64,000 bases of DNA, from assembly GCF_036488675.1 (NCBI RefSeq), contig NZ_CP133148.1, forward strand, positions 2,542,001 to 2,606,000, in the 5' to 3' direction. The DNA is from Sinorhizobium chiapasense (GTDB lineage Bacteria > Pseudomonadota > Alphaproteobacteria > Rhizobiales > Rhizobiaceae). Numbering within the stretch: position 1 is the stretch's first letter; each line of letters opens with the position of its first letter. Position numbers and translations under genes: made by a program. The notes below the pieces were generated by a model. That model ran no database searches. It was not told the origin of the DNA and saw only the letters and a list, made by a program, of their open reading frames with translations. Below are positions 40,856 through 51,341 of this stretch, piece by piece.

Positions 40856-41257
40856 AGCCAGTTGGCCTGTAAGCCGGGTTCTGTATGGCCCCGCCCCCGA
40901 AGGAACGGAACGTGGCAGCCATTCATCTGGGACTGCGCTTGCGCGCAGCCTCTTGCAACCCACCCGGATGACGCGCCTGGAAACCGGCTGGGCGCTCGCG
41001 CGCCCGTGTCATCCCTATTCGGTCTTGCTCCCGGTGGGGTTTGCCGTGCCGTCCATGTCGCCATGTCCGCGGTGGGCTCTTACCCCACCCTTTCACCCTT
41101 ACTCCGCAAGCGGAGCGGTTTGCTTTCTGTGGCACTTTCCCTGGGGTCGCCCCCGCCGGACGTTATCCGGCACCGTGTTTCCGTGGAGCCCGGACTTTCC
41201 TCCCCCCGCGGCCTTTCGGCACTTGCGGGGCGCGGCTGCCCGGCCAACTGGCAGAGG
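40856..41257 (-). ncRNA. rnpB: RNase P RNA (rnpB)
   Basis: The minus strand carries the universal 5' core GAGGAAAGTCCGGGCTCC (complement of about 41184-41201) and the 3' core ACAGAACCCGGCTTACAGGC (complement of about 40867-40885). The two ends pair in P1 (GCCAGTTGGCC with GGCCAACTGGC). The 3' side ends in a T6CTT run (40847-40855 on the opposite strand), an intrinsic terminator. About 400 nt, type A. It makes the catalytic subunit for 5' tRNA maturation. Plus-strand open frames here are chance products. Confidence 0.95.
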
Positions 41258-41330
41258 GGTCATTAGCCGACCGAAGCGGCAAGCGCCAGAAAAATCGGTA
41301 ATAATTTCAGCCTGCGCTTGCGCGGATCGA

Positions 41331-42518
41331 TCAACGGTACGAAACCGCAAAGTCGGTTTCATATTCTGGGGCATCGAGGTGCCCTTCCATGACGAGCGCA
41401 GCACCAAGCCGCCCGATCTCGTCTGAACTCTTGGCGGCCTGTCCGTTGCCGCCGGTGACGACAGCGAGGCGATCGCTGGCAAAGCCAATATAGGGATAAC
41501 CGTGCCGCGTGAACGACGTGACGCAGGGCGCAAAATGCGTCGCAACGGGCTGAAAGCCCGGCATCACCTCGGCAAGCAATCCCCGCATGTGATCGGCCGC
41601 CGGCGCATTGCCGCCACTGCGGAACCATTCCCTCACCGCCGGTTCGCTCGCGAGCACCCGGTCGATCGGGTCGCCGCCGATCTTGATGTAGTGTTTGCCG
41701 TCTGCATAGGCAACCGGCGGCAGCAGGTAATAGCTGCGTTCCTGTTCCGGAGCGGCACCGATCAGCGACGGCATGCCCGCGAAGCCAACGAGATCCTCGG
41801 CACCGACCTCGGCGAAAAGTACCGTACGCGCCTTCACGGTGAGATCGATCGGCCGCGGCAGCAGCGCGTTCGACAGCGAGAAGCCGCCGGCCGCAACGAG
41901 GACGCGCCCCGCCCGAACTGCTTGACCGTCGACGGTCGCCACGGCGACGTGATCCGAATGTTCTTCGACGGAAATTACCTCGGAACGGATGCCCCGCGCG
42001 CCCGACCTTTCGGCGAGGATCGTCTGCGCCTTCACCAATGCCCGGGGATTGATGTGACCCGCGCCGCGCCTCTCATGAATACCGCCATAACCCCAGGGAA
42101 AACGGAACCAGGGAAAGCGTCGAACGAGATCATCGCCAGAAATCGGCGGCGCCTCGACGCCGAGCCTGTCGCGGGCACGCGCGACCTTCTCCAGGTAGTC
42201 GAATTCGCCACCCGGCGCCTGTGCTGCGATCAGGCAACCGACTTCCGCGTAGAAGTCGATGCCGCTCTCGCCGGCGATCTCCGGGTAGCGGTCGATCGAG
42301 CGGCGGGCAAGACGGGCCCAGACCGGATCTTCGTCGATCGTGCGGGTAATGCGGGCGTTGTCATAGTGGCTGGCAAAGACGCCGCCGTGGTTGGCCCAAT
42401 CTTCCGGCTCGTCCGGGCCGATGAGCGCGACGCTTGCTCCGGCAACGGCCAGATGCCGCGCGGCCGCAGCCCCCATCATGCCCTTGCCGACGACGGCGAA
42501 ATCAAAGCTTACCGACAT
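41331..42518 (-). CDS. FAD-dependent oxidoreductase (DAO/sarcosine oxidase-like)
   Basis: This 395-aa flavoprotein has the N-terminal dinucleotide motif FDFAVVGKGMMGAAAARHLA, a substrate domain, and the C-terminal LAVVTGGNGQAAKSSDEIG that fits the DAO fold end. It resembles the monomeric sarcosine or N-methyl amino acid oxidase group (HYDNARITRTIDEDPVWARLA near the flavin site), but the covalent-FAD Cys cannot be assigned. The substrate is not known. It is a single gene on the minus strand between the lytic transglycosylase and rnpB. Confidence 0.85.
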   Translation of the reverse strand: MSVSFDFAVVGKGMMGAAAARHLAVAGASVALIGPDEPEDWANHGGVFASHYDNARITRTIDEDPVWARLARRSIDRYPEIAGESGIDFYAEVGCLIAAQAPGGEFDYLEKVARARDRLGVEAPPISGDDLVRRFPWFRFPWGYGGIHERRGAGHINPRALVKAQTILAERSGARGIRSEVISVEEHSDHVAVATVDGQAVRAGRVLVAAGGFSLSNALLPRPIDLTVKARTVLFAEVGAEDLVGFAGMPSLIGAAPEQERSYYLLPPVAYADGKHYIKIGGDPIDRVLASEPAVREWFRSGGNAPAADHMRGLLAEVMPGFQPVATHFAPCVTSFTRHGYPYIGFASDRLAVVTGGNGQAAKSSDEIGRLGAALVMEGHLDAPEYETDFAVSYR

Positions 42519-42712
42519 GCCACTCCCCGATGGTTCGCTTCGCCGTGGATAACATGCCGCATAAGCAATGACACCGGATTCCTTCGGGAATTAACGGTAT
42601 GCCGGAACGCGAGACCTTTCCGGCAACAGCCTTGGACCGGGAACGATCCAAGGCAAGTCATGTGTCAGTCGGGGGACGGAACCGCCCCCCCCGAAACCGA
42701 CGATTTAAGTCC

Positions 42713-43246
42713 TTAGTTCAGAATGCTCTGGACCTTGCCGCAATAGCGCTTCGACACCGGATTCATCCGCTTGGCGGCGTGGCCGGCGTTGTATTTCAGG
42801 ATGGTGCCGCAGGTTGAGCCGTCCGAAAGCTCCTGCGCCTTCGCGAGATACATCATGCCGAACTTGATGTTGGTTTCCGGATCGTAGAGGCCCTTGGCCG
42901 AGCCGGAATAGCCCATCATGCGGGCGGTGGCGGGCTTGATCTGCATCAGGCCGATCTCGCCGGCGCTGCCGCGCGCATCCGGGTTGAAGTTGCTTTCGAT
43001 TTTAACGACGGCGTGAGCGAGGCCGGCGGGAACGCCATATTGCTTGGCGTAGGACTGGATGAGGATCGTATATTGCGAGCCGGTCGACAGGGACAGGTCA
43101 GGCTTCGGGTACCCTGTTGTTCTGGTCACTGACTGAAGCGAAGAGGTCTTGATGGTCTTGTCGACATCCCCTGCATACGACATACCCATCCCGGCGAAGG
43201 ACATGCCGAAGCATGCCGCCACCGCAGCAACAGACGATATTCTCAT
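42713..43246 (-). CDS. Periplasmic lytic transglycosylase (SLT family)
   Basis: This 177-aa secreted enzyme has an N-terminal signal peptide (SSVAAVAACFGMSFAGMGMSYA, cut before GDVDK) and an SLT domain. The catalytic Glu is in VVKIESNFNPDARG, followed by GEIGLMQIKPATARMMGY and LKYNAGHAAKRMNP. It cleaves glycan strands of peptidoglycan. The small size suggests a dedicated or specialised transglycosylase (as in secretion systems), but no partner genes are adjacent. ATG at 43246. Confidence 0.92.
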   Translation of the reverse strand: MRISSVAAVAACFGMSFAGMGMSYAGDVDKTIKTSSLQSVTRTTGYPKPDLSLSTGSQYTILIQSYAKQYGVPAGLAHAVVKIESNFNPDARGSAGEIGLMQIKPATARMMGYSGSAKGLYDPETNIKFGMMYLAKAQELSDGSTCGTILKYNAGHAAKRMNPVSKRYCGKVQSILN

Positions 43247-43474
43247 TTAGTTTGAAGTCTCCGGTCTGGGGAACCGCTCGCGGCAGCGCACCCCGCCGCC
43301 ACGACCGAATTTCCCGATCGTTTTTATTGACAAAAGAGCGGCGCGGTCGCGCTGCATCCCCTGCAGTTGGTGCAGGGAAAATGAAGGGGCCATCATGGTA
43401 AACATGTGGCAACACAAAAAAATCGCGCAGGAAAGTGGTGAGCGCGCTAAATTAGCGCACCCAAAAATCGCCGC

Positions 43475-44239
43475 CTAAACGCTGAGGTTCGGAAGTGCGG
43501 AAAGCAGGCGGTGAAGCGTGTCGATGGTCGAAACATCGGCGATTCCGTCCACCCTCGCCTGACGGAAATGGCGCTGGAATGCGGCCACCGCGCCCTCCGT
43601 CTTCTCACAGAAATCGCCTGTTACTTCAATACTATAGCCATAGAGAGACAGCAAAGACTGGATCGCCTCGACCGGCTGGCCGCGGTCGCCGCGCTGGAAA
43701 AACCGGCCGCCGCCGACCGGCGCCGGTTCCACCCAATGGCCGACCCCCTTGGCGTGCAGCACATGCCAGGGAAATTTTTCTCCCGGATCGACCTTGCGAA
43801 TTGGTGCGACATCGCTATGCGCAAGCACCCTTTCCGGGGCGATGGACCAGCGCTGGCCACAGTCCCGACACAATTCGACGACCGCTTCGATCTGTGCCTC
43901 AGGGAAGTCCGGCAGCCCGCCCGGATGGCCGGCATTGGCGATCTCGATTCCGATCGAGCAGGAGTTGATGTCCGTCTCGCCTTTCCAGGAGCTCTTGCCC
44001 GCGTGCCAGGCGCGCCGCTCCTCCGCGACGAGCTGGTCGACGCGGCCATCCTCATGAACGAAATAGTGGCTGGAGACCTGGCTCTCTTCGCGACAAAGCC
44101 AGTCGAGCGCCGAAGCGGCCGTCTCCATGCCGGTGTAGTGCAGCAGGATCATATCGGGATTGCGCCCCCCGGCGCGCTCGCCGTGATTGGGCGACGGCAG
44201 CAGGCGCGCACCTCGAAAATCGCATGTCCTCGCTGTCAT
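43475..44239 (-). CDS. N-acetylmuramoyl-L-alanine amidase (AmiD type) with PG-binding domain
   Basis: This 254-aa amidase_2 (PGRP-like zinc) enzyme shows MILLHYTGMETAASALDWLC with the first zinc His, SSHYFVHEDGRV, SIGIEIANAGHPGG with a Glu, and VLAHSDVAPIRKVDPGEKFPW with the second zinc ligand block. A C-terminal peptidoglycan-binding helical domain runs from about 180 (QPVEAIQSLLSLYGY to LHRLL). No signal peptide is evident, so it may be cytoplasmic or exported by another route. This fits the AmiD/AmpD-like families that recycle anhydro-muropeptides. Its ATG overlaps the djlA-like stop by 4 bp. Confidence 0.9.
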   Translation of the reverse strand: MTARTCDFRGARLLPSPNHGERAGGRNPDMILLHYTGMETAASALDWLCREESQVSSHYFVHEDGRVDQLVAEERRAWHAGKSSWKGETDINSCSIGIEIANAGHPGGLPDFPEAQIEAVVELCRDCGQRWSIAPERVLAHSDVAPIRKVDPGEKFPWHVLHAKGVGHWVEPAPVGGGRFFQRGDRGQPVEAIQSLLSLYGYSIEVTGDFCEKTEGAVAAFQRHFRQARVDGIADVSTIDTLHRLLSALPNLSV

Positions 44240-44943
44240 GCGGCGCGGCGTTCTTTCTCGATCGCCTCATAGGCTGCGTTGAGCGCCGCCATGCGATCGT
44301 TGGCGATCGCGTGAAATTCCTTCGGCACGCCCCGCGCCACCAGCATGTCCGGATGGTTCTCGGACACGAGCACGCGATAGCGCCGGCGGATCTTGGCGAA
44401 ATCGTCCTTCGGCGAAACGCCCAGCACCTCATAGGGATCGCGCCCCGTGAGATGGACATGGCGCGCCATGATGCGCTGGAAATGCTCCTCGTCCATCTTG
44501 AAGATCTCCGCGACGCGCATGAGGAACGCGAGTTCCTTCTCATGTACGGCGCCATCGGACTTCGCGATATGGAAGAGCCCATCGATGATATCCTCGAGGA
44601 TCGGGCAGTTCTTTTCGCAGGACGAGCACAGCGACGCCATTTTTTCGGCATAGGCCTCGTAGCCCGCAACGTCCTGACGCGCGAGGTTGTAGAGACGCGC
44701 AACATTCTGCGCCTGGTCCGCGGGAAACTTGAAGATATCACGGAAAGCGGCAACCTCGGTCTCGCTGACGATGCCGTCGGCTTTCGCCATCTTCGCCGAA
44801 AGCGCGATCATCGCGACCGAAAACGCGACCTTACGCCGTGTTTCCGGATCCCCTTCAAAGAGGGTGCGAACGGCCTCGACTACGCCCGCGAGCGCATTGC
44901 CTGTGGCCGTGACGATTTTCAGCAGGCTGTCCCAAAATGACAT
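44236..44943 (-). CDS. djlA: TerB-DnaJ domain protein (DjlA-like)
   Basis: This 235-aa protein has an N-terminal TerB-like helical domain (about 25-145, GIVSETEVAAFRDIFKFPAD through GLFHIAKSDGAVHEKELAFL) and a C-terminal J domain (DPYEVLGVSPKDDFAKIRRR then the HPD tripeptide in SENHPDMLVA). It acts as a DnaK co-chaperone. DjlA of E. coli is membrane-bound, but here no TM helix is obvious. The start MSFWDSLL at 44943 is chosen over an upstream ATG. Its stop codon overlaps the amidase start. Confidence 0.88.
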   Translation of the reverse strand: MSFWDSLLKIVTATGNALAGVVEAVRTLFEGDPETRRKVAFSVAMIALSAKMAKADGIVSETEVAAFRDIFKFPADQAQNVARLYNLARQDVAGYEAYAEKMASLCSSCEKNCPILEDIIDGLFHIAKSDGAVHEKELAFLMRVAEIFKMDEEHFQRIMARHVHLTGRDPYEVLGVSPKDDFAKIRRRYRVLVSENHPDMLVARGVPKEFHAIANDRMAALNAAYEAIEKERRAA

Positions 44944-45267
44944 GTGTGAGATTTTTCCCTGTCCACCAAGCAGCATGACCTGATGTGGTGGCAAATTGCA
45001 AGCGGCCGGTCGCCGGAAACGCCCCGAATGACGTACTTGTGATGGCCCTCAATAAATCATATCGCCGTAAATCTCAACCCATATCGACGTGTACCCGCGT
45101 CGATCGATTCGGCATCAGACGGCCCGCAACTTTTGAAGCATCCACAGGCCTGTCATTTAACTTCCATCGGATTTGCGCTAGACCACGGTGTCCTTGAATG
45201 AGCAAGGAACATGAACATGACCGGCTCTGCTGAGCCGTTGCCAGTGCCGAATCGCCGAGGAGGAACC
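44944..45267. other. djlA-pfp divergent intergenic region (324 bp)
   Basis: No gene seen. A possible pfp promoter is TTGAAG at about 45136 with TTTAAC 17 bp later. CGACG..CGTCG and CGGCTC-TGCT-GAGCCG hairpins lie near 45090 and 45219, the latter inside the pfp leader. Confidence 0.35.
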
Positions 45268-46482
45268 ATGGCCAAGAAGAAAGTCGCAATGCTGACGGCG
45301 GGCGGGCTTGCCCCCTGCCTTTCATCCGCTGTCGGCGGCCTGATCGAACGGTACACGGACATCGCGCCTGACTACGAACTCGTCGCCTACCGTTCCGGCT
45401 ATCAGGGCCTGCTTCTCGCCGACCGCATCGAGATCACCAAGGACATGCGCGAGAAAGCGCATCTCCTCCATCGCCACGGCGGTTCGCCGATTGGCAACAG
45501 CCGCGTGAAGCTTACCAACACAGCCGACTGCGTGAAGCGCGGGCTCGTCAAGGAAGGCCAGAACCCGCTCCGGGTCGCCGCCGAAAGGCTGGCGTCGGAC
45601 GGAATCACGATTCTGCATACGATCGGAGGTGACGACACCAATACGACGGCGGCCGATCTTGCCGCCTATCTCGGTGCGAACGGCTACGACCTGACTGTCG
45701 TCGGCCTGCCGAAGACGGTCGACAACGACGTGGTGCCGATCCGCCAGACGCTCGGCGCCTGGACGGCTGCCGAATACGGTGCACGCTTCTTCGACAACGT
45801 CGCCAACGAGCAGAGCGCAGCGCCGCGGACCCTCGTCGTCCACGAAGTGATGGGCCGCCATTGCGGCTGGCTGACGGCGGCAACCGCGCGCTCCTATATC
45901 CAGATGGCCAAAGGCAAGGACTATGTCGACGGCTTCATGATGAATGCGCAACTGAAGAACATCGACGGCCTCTACCTGCCGGAGATGAAGTTCGATCTCG
46001 AGGCCGAGGCCGAACGGCTGCGTGAAGTCATGGATCGCGCCGGCTTCGTCACCCTGTTCGTCAGCGAAGGCGCTTGCCTCGACGCGATCGTCGCCGAACG
46101 CGAGGCGGCCGGCGAGACGGTCAAGCGCGATGCTTTCGGTCACGTGAAGATCGACACGATCAATGTCGGCAACTGGTTCTCGAAGCAGTTCGCCGCCCTT
46201 CTCGGCGCCGAACGCTCGATGGTGCAGAAGTCCGGCTACTATGCCCGCTCCGCGCCCGCCAACGGCGACGACCTGCGCCTGATCCAGAGCATGGTCGACC
46301 TCGCGGTCGAGAGCGCGCTCAACAAGGTCTCCGGCGTCACCGGCCATGACGAGGACCAGGGCGGCAAGCTGCGCACGATCGAGTTCCCGCGCATCAAGGG
46401 CGGCAAGCATTTCGACACGTCGACCAAATGGTTCGGCGATGTCATGGACGTCATCGGCCAGAAGTGGCAGGCGGCGGACTGA
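45268..46482 (+). CDS. pfp: Pyrophosphate-dependent 6-phosphofructokinase
   Basis: This reversible phosphofructokinase uses PPi (404 aa). The nucleotide-site motif is TIGGDDTNTT (residues 119 on), where Asp in GGDD marks PPi rather than ATP specificity. PKTVDNDVVP with Lys is the second PPi signature, and MGRHCGWLTAAT is the fructose-6-P site. The start MAKKKVAML at 45268 has an ideal site AGGAGGA. A 57-bp upstream in-frame ATG is less likely. A strong hairpin terminator follows. Sinorhizobium lacks ATP-PFK, so this may support PPi-linked glycolysis or gluconeogenesis. Confidence 0.95.
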   Translation: MAKKKVAMLTAGGLAPCLSSAVGGLIERYTDIAPDYELVAYRSGYQGLLLADRIEITKDMREKAHLLHRHGGSPIGNSRVKLTNTADCVKRGLVKEGQNPLRVAAERLASDGITILHTIGGDDTNTTAADLAAYLGANGYDLTVVGLPKTVDNDVVPIRQTLGAWTAAEYGARFFDNVANEQSAAPRTLVVHEVMGRHCGWLTAATARSYIQMAKGKDYVDGFMMNAQLKNIDGLYLPEMKFDLEAEAERLREVMDRAGFVTLFVSEGACLDAIVAEREAAGETVKRDAFGHVKIDTINVGNWFSKQFAALLGAERSMVQKSGYYARSAPANGDDLRLIQSMVDLAVESALNKVSGVTGHDEDQGGKLRTIEFPRIKGGKHFDTSTKWFGDVMDVIGQKWQAAD

Positions 46483-46543
46483 GCGCGGAGCTGCATTGCC
46501 CTCGGCTTAGGCTCCTTGCCGAAGCTCGCTCTACGTGACCGTT

Positions 46544-46587
46544 CACGGCCATGATTGCGATCGTTCCGATCCGAAGTCATGGCCGTG
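46544..46587 (+). terminator. Hairpin terminator of pfp
   Basis: A perfect 11-bp stem CACGGCCATGA/TCATGGCCGTG closes a 22-nt loop and is followed by ATTGTTTTG. It lies 61 bp after the pfp stop. Confidence 0.7.
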
Positions 46588-46641
46588 ATTGTTTTGATGC
46601 ATGTCTTTGTTCCAATATTGCCGCTCGCTTTTCGGCCTGCT

Positions 46642-49600
46642 TTACCATTTCACGCTCAGGCCGATATTGCCCTCCAGAACGCGCGTTTTCTCGCCGCCGA
46701 GATTGGTCGTGTAGTCGGGCCACGATGCCGCCGCCGATCTCCAGCGCCGTTCCGCCGGTCTCGGTGACGATCGGCTCGGTGCCGAAGGTGACGCGCTGGT
46801 CGGCATCGAAACTGTGCCAGAGATTGGCCTTCAGGTAAGGCTGGAACGTTGCCGTCTCGGTCGGCAGATCGCCTTGCAGGCGGAAGCCCAGACGGCCGGT
46901 CACGGCGTCGTCGGAATCGAAGTTCACCGTCGAGAAAGCGTCTCGCTGCTCGTCGAGCGACAGGTGCTGCCAGATCAGCTGCGCCTGCGGTTCCAGCGTC
47001 CAGCTCTCGGTCAGCGCGATCGGGTAGCCGCCTTCCAGCGAGACAATGACGCCGGTTCCGTCGATGTCGATGCCGGCCCCGGCGCGGGAGGTCGCGTCGC
47101 CGCCAAACAGAGTCCCCATCAGGACGGCGTCGAGATACCAGCCGTTGGGGCCGATATGCGTCCAGTAGCCGCCAAGGCTCGTCGCGTCGACATCGACATC
47201 GCCGACGGCGAGGTCGTTCCAGCCAAGCGCTTGGCCGGTAACGTCACCATCTGTCCGCGCGTGGGCAAAAAAACACCGACGCGATCGATGTGGCCCGTAC
47301 CGCTTTCCCAACCGAGCAGGTCCTGGCCGGCCTGGAAACCATAGAGATTACCGTCGAATCCCGGCGCGACCGTGCCGTCCCATTCGAATTCGATATCCTG
47401 GCCGAAGACCCGGCCCCAAGTCGTCGGCAACGTGCCGGCGCCCTCCAGCAGCGATTGCTCGCCGCGCCGCTCGTGGAATGTGCCAAGGCTCGCGAGGCCG
47501 AGATACTGCGCGATCGGCTGAACGGCTGAGTAGGTCGGCGCCTCGATGCGGTAGAGCGTGATGGCCGGACCGGTCACTGGCGTCGCGCCCGGGGTCGGCG
47601 CCGCCGTTCCCGGTAGCGGCAATGGCGGCGGCATCGTCGGCGTTGCCGGCGTTTCCGAAGGAGGAGTCGGCGGCGTGACGGGCGGCGGAGGCTGCGGCGT
47701 GACCGGAACCGGGGTGCCCGGGAGGACCGGCGCCGGATCGTCAACCGGCGGGGTCGTCGGCGTGCCGTCGTCCACGGGCGGTGGCGGCGTCGTCGGCGGG
47801 ATCGGGGACGGCGTTACTGTTTCCGGTGGTTCCGGCTCGAGGTTGGGTGGCGGCGACAGCGGCGGAGGCGCGGGTGCCGGTGGCAGGGTCGGGATCAGCG
47901 TCGAGCGCAGGTACCAGTTTTCTTCCGTGCCGGCGGAAACGCCGCCCTTGAACAGGAAATATTCGTGCGCGCCTGCCGCCACCCTGCCGCCGAGCGCGAA
48001 GGCACCGGCTGCGGTGGTGCCGCCACTGACGGCCTCGACGACGAGGATGCCGTCCTGCACCGTGTCGGCGCCGGTTCCACCGGCGTTGACGATGCCGATG
48101 CTCGTGCTGCCGGAGGCGACGCCGCCGGCAATCACTAGCTTGTCGGAGGCGGACGTATCGTCTCCAAGCACCGTGTCCAGAAACAGCGCGCCGCCATCGC
48201 CCGCATAGTTGCCGTTGATCGTAAACGTCTCGCTGGCGCTCGCGCCGCCATTCGTGAGATCGATGCGGCCGGCGTTGACGACGTTTGCGAACTGCCCGAC
48301 GGCGAAGGCCGACACTGCGGCGTTGCTGCCGCCGCCGAAGAGCGTGCTCGTGGCATCAACGTTCAAGGCGCCGCTACCGCTTCCGGCGTCACCCAGCACC
48401 AGATCGCCGTCGAATGTCAGTTCCGTGTCGTTCGTTGCGCTGATCGTCTCCCACTCCCGGAGACGGGCCACGCCTGCAGTGGTGACGTTTTGCAGCGTCA
48501 GAGTATCCGAGCCGAGTCCGCCGGTGATCGCATCCGTTTCGCCGAGATTGCCGTTGGTGAGATTACTGAGCGTTGCCGTATCGTTGTCGTCACCGAGATC
48601 GATCACGCCGAAAATGATGCCGCCGCCGTCCCAGGTGAAGGCATCGGCGCCAACGCTCATCAGCACGCTGCCACCGACGGAGCCGCCGGTGACCGTCACG
48701 CTGTGGGTGCCGCCGCTGACGCTGATACTGCCGCCGATCGTGCCATTCGAAAGAATGATCGTGTCGTTGCCGAAGCCGGTGACGAGATTCCTGTCAATGA
48801 TGCCTCCGGACATGTCGAACAGGCTGTCGTCGAGCTTCATATTGACGCGACCGATGCGACCGCCGGTCATGACGGCGTGATCGCCGTCTTCGAAGGCGTC
48901 GATGATCCGCCCGCCCGACATGAGGAACGTGTCCAGCCCATCGCCCTGAGCCAGCGACTGGATCTGGCCGCCGGTCATCCGGAAATCGTCGATGCCGTTG
49001 CCCTGCTGCACATCGCCGGTGATCGTTCCGTTCGACAGGGCGAAGCTGTCGGCACCCGCACCCTGATCGAGGGCGCCCGCAATCGTGCCGCCCTGCATGG
49101 TGAAAATGTCGGCGCCATCGCCCTGCAGGACGTTGCCGGTCACCGTGCCGCCAAGCATCGTCATCGTATCCTGACCGGCGCCGAATTGTACCGCAGTGCC
49201 GTTGCCGCCAATGATGGTTCCGGAGTTGGTGACCGAATTGTTGAAGGCCCCGTTGAACAGCAGCCCCGCGCCGGAGACGCTTTCGATTGTGCCGGTATTG
49301 TCAATGGACGCCGGCGCATTGGCGGATTGAACACCCTCCGTTTGCCCGTGAATGAGTCCACCCGTCCGATTGATGATGGCGCCGCCGCCATTCAGAATGA
49401 CACCCGCCAGCCCAGTTGTCTGAATCGTGCCGGCGTTGTCGATCGTTGCCCCGGCGCTGGAGAATATACCGAACGCGCCGCTGGAGATCGCGGCGCCCGC
49501 CGTGTTGGTGATCGTGGCAGCCTTGTTGATGACAATGCCGTTGCCCGACGCCGTGATCGAACCGGTGTTGAGGATCGGCCCGACGGTTGCGCCGGAGCCG

Positions 49601-50419
49601 TTGCTCTCGATGCCGCTGGCGTTGGCACCCGTTGTGGTGATGGATCCGTTGTTGGTGATCGATATACCATTGCCGAAGGCGAAGATCCCCGTGCCGCCAT
49701 TGCCCGTCGTCGTGATGGTTCCGTCATTTGTAATTGTCGAGGTGTCGGAGTTCTCGACGGACATCGCACGGCCATTGGTGGCGGAGACGATAATCGTCCC
49801 TGCACTGGCATTGAGCAGGGTGTTGCCGCCGCTGCCGCCGTTGGCGTGAAGCGCACTGAAACCAGTCGCCCCCGCCCCCATCGTGATCATGCCGGCATTG
49901 GTGAGAGTGTTGTTGCTGCCCCGAACGACAGCAGCCCGTGGGAACCGCCGTCGATTTGAACCACGCCGCCGACGCCGTTGACCATGGTGTTGCCGCTGCC
50001 GGTCGTGAACATCGCCTCCGATTGGTTGCCGGTCGTATGGATCAGGCCGGTGTTTGTCGCGGCGTTGCCGCTGCCCTGCAACGAGAAGCCGTCGAACGTG
50101 TTGCCCGTGACGAGGATCGATCCGGCATTGTTGATGGTGCTCTGGTTGCGGACGAGTACGCCATTGTTGGTGCCAGGGGCTGGAGCGTCGCGCCGGCGGC
50201 GATGTTGACGGTCACATTGGTGCTGCCGGCCTGCGCCTGAATGGGCGTCGTCACCGGAACCGGATCCGTGCTGCACGTGGTCATCTCGCCGGTGTTCGGC
50301 GTGAAATTGTCGCAAGCGGCCCGCGCGGGCGAGACAAGCAACAGAGGGCCGAGGATGCCGGGCACGATCGTCGTGCTCGATAGAAGTGCGGCATTCAAAC
50401 TCAAAACGCGTCGCGACAT
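46642..50419 (-). pseudogene. Autotransporter (type Va), interrupted by four apparent frameshifts
   Basis: A signal peptide (MSRRVLSLNAALL to LLLVSPARAA) is followed by a long beta-helical passenger of Gly/Asn/Thr-rich repeats, such as GNGTAVQFGAGQDTMTMLGG and QGDGADIFTMQGGTIAG. A proline-rich linker and a C-terminal autotransporter beta-barrel ending SVKW (aromatic end) complete it, about 1,260 codons in all. Reading the whole protein needs frame changes near 50176-50179 (GGGG), 49919-49922 (CCCC), 47265-47271 (A7) and 46717-46719 (GGG). Every site is a homopolymer and each is resolved by a single-base indel. It is either decayed, phase-variable or hit by sequencing error. Start at 50419 has AGGTG. 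No TpsB or other partner is needed for this class. No other gene in the window is broken, which argues for a real lesion. Bases 50420-50708 hold nothing else. Confidence 0.8.
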
Positions 50420-50708
50420 GCTGCACCTGTCGTTCCGTCGAGCCACCCAGCCGGATTGAACGCAGCAATTTTCTATCGGTCAAGCGCACTCAACCCTTCC
50501 GACTCTCTCTTTTGATCCAACATGTTGCTTGCATGCCGCAATATAAAGCGAGGCTGGCGAAGCCTTCATCTTTCCTATGCCGCGCAAAATGCTTCCCTCG
50601 CGGAGGCGGCCGACTAGACATTGCAGCTGAAGTTAATGGTTGACGGCTTTGCATTTGCGTGGATCCCTCTGCGCCATTGCAGGAGCCATTCAAGCGAGGA
50701 GCCTTTTC

Positions 50709-51341
50709 ATGTCCTTCGAACACTGGTTTGCCTTTGCGGCCGCCTCGGCGGTGCTGCTCGCCATCCCCGGTCCAACCATTCTCCTCGTGATTTCCTATTC
50801 CCTCGGCCACGGTCGCAAGACCGCCGGCGCGACCGTCGCCGGCGTCGCTCTCGGCGACTTCACCGCCATGACCGCCTCGATGCTCGGCCTCGGCGCCCTG
50901 CTCGCCACATCCGCCGCCATCTTCACGGTGCTGAAATGGGTCGGCGCCGCTTACCTCATCTGGCTCGGCATCAAGCTCTGGAAGGCCCCTGTCGGCGGCG
51001 AAGAACAGGACGCCGATGGCGCCTCGGCGGAAAGGCCGCGGCGGATCTTCCTGCACGCCTATGCCGTCACCGCGCTCAATCCGAAGAGCATCATCTTCTT
51101 CGTCGCCTTCCTGCCGCAGTTCCTCGATTTGTCGCGGCCGCTCTTTGCCCAGATGGCGATTTTCGAGGCGACGTTCCTTATGCTCGCGACACTCAATGCA
51201 GCCCTTTACGCCTTTCTCGCCTCGGCCGCGCGAAACACGATCCGCAAGCCGAATATTCGCCGCGTGGTCAACCGCACCGGCGGCTCGCTGTTGATCGGTG
51301 CTGGCCTGCTGACCGCCGGTCTGAAACGGGCTGCGTCGTGA
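50709..51341 (+). CDS. LysE/RhtB-family amino acid exporter
   Basis: This 210-aa membrane protein of about six TM helices has the family signature IPGPTILLVISYSLGHGRK near the N-terminus, the VGAAYLIWLGIKLWK helix, and ALNPKSIIFFVAFLPQFL. It exports amino acids or homoserine-lactone-like compounds; the substrate is unknown. The start at 50709 has GAGGAG. It is flanked by the divergent autotransporter and a lytic transglycosylase gene. Confidence 0.88.
   Translation: MSFEHWFAFAAASAVLLAIPGPTILLVISYSLGHGRKTAGATVAGVALGDFTAMTASMLGLGALLATSAAIFTVLKWVGAAYLIWLGIKLWKAPVGGEEQDADGASAERPRRIFLHAYAVTALNPKSIIFFVAFLPQFLDLSRPLFAQMAIFEATFLMLATLNAALYAFLASAARNTIRKPNIRRVVNRTGGSLLIGAGLLTAGLKRAAS

Noticed and set aside
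40862..41426. Plus-strand frames over 40.86-41.43 kb
   Set aside because: They lie across RNase P RNA, whose conserved cores and terminator explain the sequence.
47558..49959. Plus-strand frames antisense to the autotransporter
   Set aside because: Gly/Val- and Asp/Arg-rich shadows of the repetitive passenger and proline-rich linker.
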